A DNA stretch of 52,780 nucleotides from Myxococcales bacterium (GTDB lineage Bacteria > Myxococcota > Myxococcia > Myxococcales > Myxococcaceae), in NCBI GenBank assembly GCA_030681895.1, contig JAUXRI010000226.1, positions 1 through 52,780 on the forward strand. Reading direction: 5' to 3'. The notes beneath the pieces were generated by a model that worked only from the letters and a program-made list of their open reading frames with translations, was not told the DNA's origin and searched no databases. The translations under genes and the position numbers were made by a program. This document shows, in pieces, positions 14,580 through 21,512 of this stretch. How positions within the stretch are numbered: position 1 is the first letter of the stretch; each line of letters starts with the position of its first letter.

Positions 14580-15932
14580 ATGGCCGAGGTGCTGCTGGTC
14601 GAAGACGAGAAGAACCTGTCGGCGCTCTTCGAAGACCTCCTCACCCGGCGAGGGCACTCCGTCATCGTCTGCGCGACGCTGGCCTCAGCGAAGGCGCACC
14701 TCGCGTCCCGCCTTCCCGACGTGCTGCTCACCGACGTGAAGCTGCCTGACGGTGAAGGGCTCGAGCTGCTGCGGCGTGACGTGCCCGCGGTGGTGATGAC
14801 GGCGTTCGGGACGCTGGAGCGGGCCGTCCAGGCGTTGCGCGCGGGCGCGGTCGACTTCCTCGTGAAGCCCTTCGACAACGGCCGGTTGCTGGCGGCCGTC
14901 GAGCAGGCGCTCGCTCGCGGTGAGCAACTCGAAGAGCTCGAGCTCAGTCACGGCTCGGTGGACGTGCAGGCGGCGCGGGCGCTCATTGGAGCGGACGGCG
15001 GCCTCGCAGACTTGCTCTCCACGCTTCCTCGCATCGCCTCGACGGACGCGACGGTGTTGATCTCCGGCGAGTCGGGCACGGGCAAGGAGCTGCTCGCGAA
15101 GGCGCTCCACCAGTCCTCGACACGCCGTGACGGCCCCTTCGTCGCGGTGAACTGCGCGGCGCTCCCATCGTCGCTGCTCGAGAGCGAGCTGTTCGGCTTC
15201 GAGCGCGGCGCGTTCACCGGTGCGCACGCCCGCAAGCTCGGCTTCATCGAGAGCGCGAACGGCGGCACGCTCTTCCTCGACGAGATTGGCGACATGGCGC
15301 TCGAGGCGCAGGCCCGGCTGCTGCGCGCGCTCCAGGAGCGGGAGATCGTTCGCGTCGGTGGCCGCGAGCCGGTGAAGGTCGACGTGCGCTTCGTCGCCGC
15401 GTCGCATCGCGACCTGGCTGGGTTGGTGAAGAGCGGCGGGTTTCGACAGGACCTGCTCTACCGGTTGTCGGTCGTGCCGATGCACCTGCCTCCGTTGCGC
15501 GACCGTCGTGTCGATCTGCCGGCGCTCGTGGAGCACTTCACGAAGAAGCACGCGCGCACGCATCGGCTGGCCGAGGTGAGTCCGACCCTCGAAGCGCTGC
15601 GGTGGATGCAGGCGCACGACTGGCCGGGCAACGTCCGAGAGCTGGAGAACTGGGTCGAGCGCGCCGTCATCCTCCAGCGCTTCGAGGTGCCGCGGCCGCA
15701 CGCGCAGGTCGTCGAGAGTCCGCCCGAGCCACCGCCTGTCGCTGTGGGATCGCCGGCCGTCCGTTCGCTGCGTGAGGTGGTCGCCGAGGCCGAACGCCGC
15801 GGCATCGTCACGGCCCTGGAAGCAGCGAAGGGCAACAAGGCCGAGGCCGCGCGGCTGCTGGGCGTGTCGTACAAGACGCTCTTCAACAAGCTGCACGAGC
15901 ACGGCATTCAGGAGAAGCAGAGCTACACCTGA
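14580..15932 (+). CDS. NtrC-family sigma-54-dependent response regulator
   Basis: A 450-residue activator with three domains in order. The receiver domain (residues 1-118) has the acidic pocket VEDE and phospho-acceptor D52 in LLTDVKLPDG. The AAA+ domain has Walker A GESGTGKE, the sigma-54 contact GAFTGA at residues 210-215, Walker B GGTLFLDEIGDM and the arginine-finger region FRQDLLYRL. The Fis-type helix-turn-helix ends the protein (KAEAARLLGVSYKTLFNKLHEHGI). It is the cognate partner of the histidine kinase just upstream. It would activate sigma-54 promoters; none was confidently identified in the window. Confidence 0.95.
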   Translation: MAEVLLVEDEKNLSALFEDLLTRRGHSVIVCATLASAKAHLASRLPDVLLTDVKLPDGEGLELLRRDVPAVVMTAFGTLERAVQALRAGAVDFLVKPFDNGRLLAAVEQALARGEQLEELELSHGSVDVQAARALIGADGGLADLLSTLPRIASTDATVLISGESGTGKELLAKALHQSSTRRDGPFVAVNCAALPSSLLESELFGFERGAFTGAHARKLGFIESANGGTLFLDEIGDMALEAQARLLRALQEREIVRVGGREPVKVDVRFVAASHRDLAGLVKSGGFRQDLLYRLSVVPMHLPPLRDRRVDLPALVEHFTKKHARTHRLAEVSPTLEALRWMQAHDWPGNVRELENWVERAVILQRFEVPRPHAQVVESPPEPPPVAVGSPAVRSLREVVAEAERRGIVTALEAAKGNKAEAARLLGVSYKTLFNKLHEHGIQEKQSYT

Positions 15933-15939
15933 GCAGCGG

Positions 15940-15978
15940 AGCGCCGTGGTGGGTAACGGCGTTCCCACTTCTGGCGCT
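15940..15978 (+). terminator. Hairpin after the NtrC-type gene
   Basis: AGCGCC (15940-15945) pairs with GGCGCT (15973-15978), and inside it GTGGG(T)AAC pairs with GTTCCCAC around a three-base loop (15949-15968). It lies eight bases after the activator stop with only a weak T content downstream. Probably ends the two-component operon. Confidence 0.45.
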
Positions 15979-16050
15979 CTGTCGAGGTGAACGCTCCCGG
16001 CACCGCGCGTGCACAAGGCCTCAGGTGAACCCTTCACCGAGGACTCACCG

Positions 16051-16635
16051 ATGCCCGCTCTCTTTTCCTGGCCAGCCACAGCGCCAGCCGACCTCATCGA
16101 CGCTCCTGCCCGGGCCGCGCTGTTGAACGCGCGGTCGGGCTTCCTGCCAGTGCTCGCGCCAGCGGTCCTCGGTGCCGGGCTGGTCGCGATCGCGTCGACA
16201 GCGGGCGCAGCGATGTCGGGCTCCGGGCGGTCGTCGGGCGAGCTGCTCCGCGGTCTCGCCGAGGCGGTCGGCTTCGCGGCGCCGGTGTTCGCGCTGATGT
16301 TGACGAGCTCACACGAGAAGCTCTCGCCGGCCTCAGTGCTCAGCCTCGTCTGCGTCGCGACGGGAGTCGCCGGGCTCGCCTCGGTGCTGATGGTTCCGCT
16401 GCTCGGGTTCCTGTGGCTGTGCGCCGACGGCAGTCACGCGCTCGTCTCGGGCTTCGCCACCGCGGCCCGCCTCGTCGCTGTTCCTGCGACCTTCATGCTC
16501 GCCGTCAGCCTCGTGCTCGTGCGTGGGCTTCGCGCGATGGGCGTCGCGTCGAGCTGGAGCGGCGTCGGCTTCGGATGCCTGGCGTTCGCGACGTTCCTCT
16601 TGCGGGTGTCGCCGTTGCTGCGAGGTGGCGCATGA
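16051..16635 (+). CDS. Polytopic membrane protein of unknown function
   Basis: A 194-residue protein with about five hydrophobic helices (for example FLPVLAPAVLGAGLVAIAST and VLMVPLLGFLWLCA) after a short N-terminal tail. ATG 16051 follows GAGGA at 16039-16043; an upstream ATG at 16009 is less well supported. The stop overlaps the next start (ATGA). The hydrophobic pattern is like that of its neighbour ending at 17402, so the two may be distant paralogues of Yip1-like type. The function is not recognised. Position after a two-component pair hints at regulation by it. Confidence 0.7.
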   Translation: MPALFSWPATAPADLIDAPARAALLNARSGFLPVLAPAVLGAGLVAIASTAGAAMSGSGRSSGELLRGLAEAVGFAAPVFALMLTSSHEKLSPASVLSLVCVATGVAGLASVLMVPLLGFLWLCADGSHALVSGFATAARLVAVPATFMLAVSLVLVRGLRAMGVASSWSGVGFGCLAFATFLLRVSPLLRGGA

Positions 16636-17402
16636 GCGCGGCGGCCCTCGAGGCGACCGAGGTCGACGCGCCAGGGCCCGTCATTCTGCTCGACCGGCCC
16701 GTCAGCCGAGTCATCGTTGCTGAGCCTGCGACCATCGAGTTCGGCTCTCCGTTCGCGCCGGCGCTCGACGAGGGCGTGCCGCTCGACGACCTGCTCGAGA
16801 CGCAGCCACGGTCGCTGCTCCGCGAGTTGTTGAGTGACCCGAGGGCGCTCGCCGAGCGGCTGCTCGATGGCCGCGCCGCGACGACGATGGTGGACACCAC
16901 GCTGACCCTCATCGGGGCGAGCGTGTTCGCTGGCGCGGCGCTCGGCGCGGCGACGCACGGCTCGGCTGCGCGTTCGATGGTGTTGCTCCCGGTCGCGCTG
17001 GTGCTCGCCGTCGTCGCGGCGCTGGGACCGGTCGCTGCGTCGGCGCTGATGGTCGGCGCAAGGCTGCCGTGGAGGCTGCTCGCAGGGGCGTTGACGATGG
17101 CGACCGCGCGCGGGGCGATGGTGCTGTGTGCGTCTGCGCCGCTCTCGGTGCTCGGGATGCGGGCCGATGACGAGTGGCTCGGGCCGCTGATGATCGTCTT
17201 CAGCTTCGGCCTCGCCGGGCTCTCGTCGGGTCGGCTGCTTCGTCGGCTGATGGAGCAGTCGGCCCTCGTCGCGTGGGAACGCTCAGGAGCGGCGCTGGGC
17301 CCGGAGCGCATGGAGCGGGTCGCCATCGTCGGGCGCGTGGGCCTCGTTCAGCTCGCCTTCACGTTGACCATCGCGGTGTGGAGCTTCCGGATTCTCGGGT
17401 GA
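16632..17402 (+). CDS. Polytopic membrane protein of unknown function
   Basis: A 256-residue protein. The first 90 residues are soluble and acidic (PLDDLLETQPRSLLRELLSDPRALAERL); then come about five membrane helices (TTLTLIGASVFAGAALGAAT, MVLLPVALVLAVVAALGPVA). It starts at ATG 16632 overlapping the previous stop by four bases and ends three bases before the next ATG, so 16051-17888 is one coupled operon. No catalytic motif was seen and no family is recognised. Confidence 0.7.
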   Translation: MSAAALEATEVDAPGPVILLDRPVSRVIVAEPATIEFGSPFAPALDEGVPLDDLLETQPRSLLRELLSDPRALAERLLDGRAATTMVDTTLTLIGASVFAGAALGAATHGSAARSMVLLPVALVLAVVAALGPVAASALMVGARLPWRLLAGALTMATARGAMVLCASAPLSVLGMRADDEWLGPLMIVFSFGLAGLSSGRLLRRLMEQSALVAWERSGAALGPERMERVAIVGRVGLVQLAFTLTIAVWSFRILG

Positions 17403-17405
17403 CCC

Positions 17406-17888
17406 ATGGTGCTCTGGCTCTTCGTTGGTGGCTATCTCGTGGTGGGGCTGGTGGTCGCGGTGTTCGCGGCTCGTCGACGCGTCACGCTCGTTCACGTCGT
17501 GCTGCTGGTGCCGCTCTGGCCGCTGCTGGCTCCAGCCGTCTTCTCCGAGCGGGTCGAGCCGGGTGCGTTGGTGACGGGGCGCGAGCGGACGGTGATCGAG
17601 CGCTTCCGTGGCTACGTCGTGGTGCGCGGCCGGCAGCTCGAGGCGCTGCGCCGGTTGCGGGCGCGTGGACGGGCGAGCGAGCGCCTCTCTCAGCTCGAGG
17701 GGCAGGTGGAGCGAGACCTGGACGACGCGCGGCGGTTGCTCGAGGAGCTGGAGGATCGAATCGCGCTCGCGCACGTGGCGTCGCTCGGTCCCGCGGCGGG
17801 TGACGCGGTCGATCGCCAGCACGTCGAGGCGCTCCTCGCGCGTGCTGATGCGCTCGTGCAGGAGACCTCGACAGACCTCGTGGCCTAG
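17406..17888 (+). CDS. Small membrane protein with coiled coil
   Basis: A 160-residue protein with two N-terminal hydrophobic helices (LWLFVGGYLVVGLVVAVFAA and VVLLVPLWPLLAPAVF) and a charged C-terminal half predicted as coiled coil (LSQLEGQVERDLDDARRLLEELEDRI). Last gene of the membrane-protein operon; its stop overlaps the convergent FAD-monooxygenase stop by four bases. The layout suggests an anchor with a cytoplasmic dimerisation arm. Function unknown. Confidence 0.65.
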   Translation: MVLWLFVGGYLVVGLVVAVFAARRRVTLVHVVLLVPLWPLLAPAVFSERVEPGALVTGRERTVIERFRGYVVVRGRQLEALRRLRARGRASERLSQLEGQVERDLDDARRLLEELEDRIALAHVASLGPAAGDAVDRQHVEALLARADALVQETSTDLVA

Positions 17889-19123
17889 CGCGTCGGGAGC
17901 AGCGGAGGCGGCCGCGACGAGAGGCCCATTCGACGGAACGGACCCAGTGAGATGCCCGCCATCATCGCCACCATCTCGGAGCGGAACAGCGGCACCTTGC
18001 ACGCCGTGCCGAACAGCAGGTCCCTCGCGACCGCGAGCGGCGGCAGGTCGGACTGGAAGAAGGGCGTGAGCCAGCGCGTGACGAACTGGTACCAGGCGAG
18101 ATGACCGCGCCGTGTTCGCGAGTACCGGAACAGCGCATCGTCGACCGTCTCGGTGTTCTCGAACGCCTGGGCCAGCATCGCGGCGTCGACGAGCGCGAGG
18201 TTGGCTCCCTGGCCGAGCTGTGGGCTCATCGCGTGGGCGCTGTCTCCCAGGTAGACGACGCGGCCCACGTTCCATGGCCACATCACGACGTCGTGGTACT
18301 CCGAGAAGAGCAGGTCGTCGTGTGAGCGCAGGTGCTCGAGCACGGGCGCGGCGGCCGGCGCATCGGCGAGCACCGATTCCTTCCACCGCCCGAAGTCCGA
18401 CGCGCGGTGCTCATCGAGGCGGTCGGCGCGCAGGCTGTAGAAGAGGCTGACCTGCGGCGTCGTTCCCGTCGGCCCCAGCCCGCTCGGGAGCATGCCGATG
18501 AGCACCCGCGTGCCGCGCACCACCTGAAACAGCCGCTCGCGATAGCGATGCTCGACGTCGGGCACCACGGCCCAGAGCGCGCCCCACGGGTAGCGGCGGA
18601 CGATCTTGTGATGACTGGTGTCGTCTCGAAGGCTCGAGCGTGCGCCATTGCAGACGATGACGAGGTCGTGTGGCCCGAAGCGGCGACGCGTCCCCTTCTC
18701 CACGAGCCAGTGCCCGGCGGCGTCGATGGTGAAGTCCTCGATGTCGAGCCCGAGCTTCAAGGTGACGCGCGGCTCCGACTGCACCGCCTTGAAGAGTGAC
18801 GCGAAGAGCACGCCGCGGTGCAGGCCGACGCCGTAGAGGTCAGGGGCGAGGTCGGCGTACGCGAGGTCGAGCACGCTGCGGCCCGACGGTGTCTGGGCGA
18901 CGAGGTGGGTCAACGGCTCGCCTCTCGCGACGACCTCGTTCACCAGACCCAGCGCCGCCAGCACCGCCATGCCCGTGGGCTGGAGCATGATGCCCGCGCC
19001 GACCGGCTGGGGGTCGAGCACGCGCTCGTAGACGGTGACGCGATGACCGGCTCTCGCGAGGAAGAGCGCGCTCGCGCTGCCTGCCGTACCGGTGCCAACC
19101 ACGGCGATGTCGAGCGACTGCAC
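17885..19123 (-). CDS. FAD-dependent monooxygenase (PHBH/UbiH family)
   Basis: A 412-residue flavoprotein that would hydroxylate an aromatic or polyketide-like substrate using NAD(P)H and O2. Motifs: the N-terminal Rossmann fold IAVVGTGTAGSASALFLARAG (GxGxxG-type), the second FAD/NADPH site around GPHDLVIVCNGARSS, and the GD box VYLGDSAHAMSPQLGQGANLALVDA. GTG 19123 places the Rossmann strand at the N-terminus; the in-frame extension upstream has no homology-like sequence. No Shine-Dalgarno is present, but TACGAT (19136-19131, minus strand) lies seven bases upstream, consistent with a leaderless transcript. It stands alone, so the substrate is not indicated by neighbours. Confidence 0.9.
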   Translation of the reverse strand: MQSLDIAVVGTGTAGSASALFLARAGHRVTVYERVLDPQPVGAGIMLQPTGMAVLAALGLVNEVVARGEPLTHLVAQTPSGRSVLDLAYADLAPDLYGVGLHRGVLFASLFKAVQSEPRVTLKLGLDIEDFTIDAAGHWLVEKGTRRRFGPHDLVIVCNGARSSLRDDTSHHKIVRRYPWGALWAVVPDVEHRYRERLFQVVRGTRVLIGMLPSGLGPTGTTPQVSLFYSLRADRLDEHRASDFGRWKESVLADAPAAAPVLEHLRSHDDLLFSEYHDVVMWPWNVGRVVYLGDSAHAMSPQLGQGANLALVDAAMLAQAFENTETVDDALFRYSRTRRGHLAWYQFVTRWLTPFFQSDLPPLAVARDLLFGTACKVPLFRSEMVAMMAGISLGPFRRMGLSSRPPPLLPTR

Positions 19124-19130
19124 GCGGTGA

Positions 19131-19136
19131 ATCGTA
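19131..19136 (-). promoter_or_regulatory. Candidate -10 box of the monooxygenase gene
   Basis: TACGAT on the minus strand ends seven bases before GTG 19123. It fits the TAnnnT spacing seen before several other starts without a Shine-Dalgarno in this window. No convincing -35 was seen. The rest of the 19137-19244 gap holds nothing else recognisable. Confidence 0.35.
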
Positions 19137-19244
19137 GGTCGTGTTCCTCGCGGCGCGCGCCGAATTCGCGACGACACTTTCTGTCGGAGAGCGCGGACGG
19201 CCGGCGCGGTGGATCTCGGCGAGGCGGTTCGCGCTGGAGGAGCG

Positions 19245-20138
19245 CTACTGCTCGTCGAGCGAGTCGAACGCCTTGGCTGCTTCTTTGAGCGCGCGCTGGG
19301 TCTTCGGGTCGCGCGTGCCCGGTGTGGTGGTGCGGAGCGGCGGCGCGTCGGTGTCTGCGTCAGAAGCAGCAGCGGCCTCCGTCCCGAAGCTCACCGGCAA
19401 CGTCGTGCGCAGCGTGCCGTCGACCGTGTGGAAGACCGAGAAGTGCAGATGCGGCCGCGACGTGTAGCCGGTGTTCCCCGACTCGCCGAGTTGTTGCCCC
19501 GCCGAGACCCGCGCTCCGAGTTTCACCACCACACTGGCTGCTCGCAGGTGCTGGTACTCGGCGAACGTGCCATCGCCATGGCGAATGATGACGTAGTTCG
19601 CGTCGCTCTTCAGGGCCTCGTCGACGGCGCCGAGCGTGCAGTCGGTGCGCGTCCCCACCACCACGCCATCGCGCGCGGCCAGCACCGGCGTCCCTTCCGG
19701 CATCGCCCAGTCCCACGCCTCTTCGTCCTGTGAGCCCTCGAAGTGGCTGAACGTGCCGTGCGGCGCCTGGATGACCTTGAACGCGCCGTCGAAGGGGCGT
19801 CGATACACGGCCATCGACGCCGGTGGGCGCGGCAGACGGCGCCCGAGCTTCCACCGGTACTTCCAGTCCTTGAGCTTCCACGCCTCGTGGCGATTGGCGC
19901 GCTTCCACTTCGCGAGCAGGAAGTGGGTGCGGCCTGCGGCGTCGACGACTGGCGGCAGCTCGTTGACGACGTTCGTCTCGTCAGCCGTGACGCTCAACGT
20001 GACCTCGGAGCAGTTGGTGAGGTCGGCCCACAGCTCGATGCCGTCGTTCAGCGTCTTCTGGGTGACGGCGACGCACGGGTCGGCCGCCAACGCGAAGCAG
20101 GGGAGGAGCGCAAAGCCAACGGTCAACGTGCGTGACAT
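19245..20138 (-). CDS. Secreted M23-family metallopeptidase
   Basis: A 297-residue exported protein with a Sec signal (MSRTLTVGFALLPCFALAAD). The C-terminal half is a LytM/M23 domain: a degenerate first zinc block (HFEGSQDEEAWDWAMPEGTPV), ARDGVVVG, HGDGTFAEYQHL, GQQLGESGNTGYTSRPHLHF with the conserved HLH near residue 229. M23 enzymes cut peptidoglycan cross-links; the partly altered first block leaves activity open, and some relatives are only regulators of amidases. A Thr/Asp-rich tail follows. It lies five bases downstream of a TetR gene on the same strand and probably shares its transcript. Confidence 0.88.
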   Translation of the reverse strand: MSRTLTVGFALLPCFALAADPCVAVTQKTLNDGIELWADLTNCSEVTLSVTADETNVVNELPPVVDAAGRTHFLLAKWKRANRHEAWKLKDWKYRWKLGRRLPRPPASMAVYRRPFDGAFKVIQAPHGTFSHFEGSQDEEAWDWAMPEGTPVLAARDGVVVGTRTDCTLGAVDEALKSDANYVIIRHGDGTFAEYQHLRAASVVVKLGARVSAGQQLGESGNTGYTSRPHLHFSVFHTVDGTLRTTLPVSFGTEAAAASDADTDAPPLRTTTPGTRDPKTQRALKEAAKAFDSLDEQ

Positions 20139-20143
20139 GAGCG

Positions 20144-20800
20144 TCAGCTTCGCAGACCGCGGAACAACTGTTCCAGCGACTGACGAAGGAACACCTCGCG
20201 CGCCTCGTCGATGGTCGCGATGCCCTGAATCCACGCGACGATGCCCGAGAAGTAGAGCGCGAAGATGCTCTGGGCCGCGATCATCACGTCGACGTCGGCG
20301 CGCACTTCGCCGCGGGTCTGCGCCTCGATGACGAGCGCGGCCACGCGGTGCAGGAACGCGAAGGTCATGCCGTTCACCTTCGCGGCGTTGGGGCCGGCCG
20401 CGCCGGGGAGCGCCTTCACGAACGTCTTCCCCACGTTGCCGCAGGACTCGTAGAGCGCGTAGAGCCCACCGAAGACGTGCACGAGCTGGTCGACGAGCGG
20501 AGCCCTCTTCGGCACCGTCGCGAGCACCTCGTCGGCCGTCGCCTGCAGCCGGTCGTGCATCATCAAGAAGACGAGGTCCTCCTTGTCGGTCGCGTAGAGA
20601 AACAGCGTGCCCTTCGCGATGCCGGCGCGGGTGGCGATGTCGGCGGTGGTGGTCGCCGCGACTCCCTGCTCGCCGAAGAGCCTCCATGCGGCGTCGATGA
20701 TGCGCGCGCGTTTGTCCTCTTTGTTGGCCTCGCGTCGGCCCACCTCGGGGGTGACCGGAGTCACTGATTTCGCGGACCTGGACGGCTTGCGCTTCGTCAC
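20144..20800 (-). CDS. TetR family transcriptional regulator
   Basis: A 218-residue regulator with a basic start and a standard helix-turn-helix (DAAWRLFGEQGVAATTTADIATRAGIAKGTLFLYATDKEDLVFLM). The ligand domain resembles TetR_C proteins. GTG 20800 is preceded by GAGGTGA on the minus strand. It is divergent from the Coq4-like gene at 20902, and a perfect ATGAC-N4-GTCAT palindrome in between overlaps a TATAAA box, so it likely represses that gene. It is cotranscribed with the M23 peptidase. Confidence 0.9.
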   Translation of the reverse strand: MTKRKPSRSAKSVTPVTPEVGRREANKEDKRARIIDAAWRLFGEQGVAATTTADIATRAGIAKGTLFLYATDKEDLVFLMMHDRLQATADEVLATVPKRAPLVDQLVHVFGGLYALYESCGNVGKTFVKALPGAAGPNAAKVNGMTFAFLHRVAALVIEAQTRGEVRADVDVMIAAQSIFALYFSGIVAWIQGIATIDEAREVFLRQSLEQLFRGLRS

Positions 20801-20868
20801 GACTCACCTCGATGAGGAGGACTTCTTAGCGCCGGGTGGCCGTCGCTGCAGCGTCTGAAATGGTTGTC

Positions 20869-20887
20869 TATAAATGACCACAGTCAT
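20869..20887 (+). promoter_or_regulatory. Promoter (-10) overlapped by TetR-type operator
   Basis: TATAAA at 20869-20874 is a strong -10 candidate. It abuts the perfect palindrome ATGAC-CACA-GTCAT at 20874-20887, 14 bases before ATG 20902, which has AAAGGAG as ribosome site. Binding of a TetR dimer here would block the promoter. The divergent TetR gene at 20800 is the natural candidate. Confidence 0.55.
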
Positions 20888-20901
20888 AAAAGGAGCAACC
20901 C

Positions 20902-21507
20902 ATGGTCAGCATGCGAGACGCACGAGACGAGGCCTTTCGACGAGCCGGCATTCCCGCAGACGGAGGCGACTCGGAGCCCTGGGTCGACTTCAAGCTCGGC
21001 CCCATTCCGATGCCGTTCCCCAACACCGACGCGCGCCGGCGCACCGTGAAGTTCCACGACCTGCACCACGTGCTCACCGGCTACCGCACCGACATCTTCG
21101 GCGAGTTCGAGATCTCTGCGTGGGAGCTCGGCGCGGGCTGCGGGCGCTTCGGCGTCGCGTGGGGGCTGAACCTGATGGGGCTGGTGGGCGGCCTGCTCTC
21201 GTCGCCGCGGAGAACGGTGCGGGCCTTCTGGCGTGGGCGCCGCTCCGACTCGCTCTACACGACCCGCTCGTACGACGAGGTGCTCGACCAGCCGGTCGAA
21301 GAGGTACGGCGGTGGCTGCGCGTTCCAGGCGAGGCCGACCCCGTCGCCCCGACGGCGTCAGACGTGCTGCACCTGGCCGCAGCAAGCCTCGCGGGCCTCG
21401 TGCTCGGGCTCGCGACGTTCGCCATCATCCTGACTCCGGTCACTCTGGCGGCGTGGGTGCTCACGTACGGCGCGTACCGCCGCGAGGTCGCCCGCCGCAG
21501 CGCCTGA
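20902..21507 (+). CDS. Coq4-like protein with C-terminal membrane segment
   Basis: A 201-residue protein carrying the Coq4 metal-binding signature HDxxH-x11-E: H52-D53-L-H-H56 and E68 in KFHDLHHVLTGYRTDIFGEFE. Coq4 acts in ubiquinone biosynthesis as a metal- and lipid-binding organiser; bacterial relatives are mostly uncharacterised. The C-terminal 50 residues are hydrophobic (LAAASLAGLVLGLATFAIILTPVTLAAWVL), which suggests membrane attachment not typical of Coq4. It has a good Shine-Dalgarno, and its promoter is overlapped by a palindrome likely bound by the divergent TetR. It ends five bases from the convergent CehA-like gene. Confidence 0.72.
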   Translation: MVSMRDARDEAFRRAGIPADGGDSEPWVDFKLGPIPMPFPNTDARRRTVKFHDLHHVLTGYRTDIFGEFEISAWELGAGCGRFGVAWGLNLMGLVGGLLSSPRRTVRAFWRGRRSDSLYTTRSYDEVLDQPVEEVRRWLRVPGEADPVAPTASDVLHLAAASLAGLVLGLATFAIILTPVTLAAWVLTYGAYRREVARRSA

Positions 21508-21512
21508 CCACG

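Noticed and set aside
14685..16097. 470-codon minus-strand frame
   Set aside because: Antisense to the sigma-54 activator; no domain.
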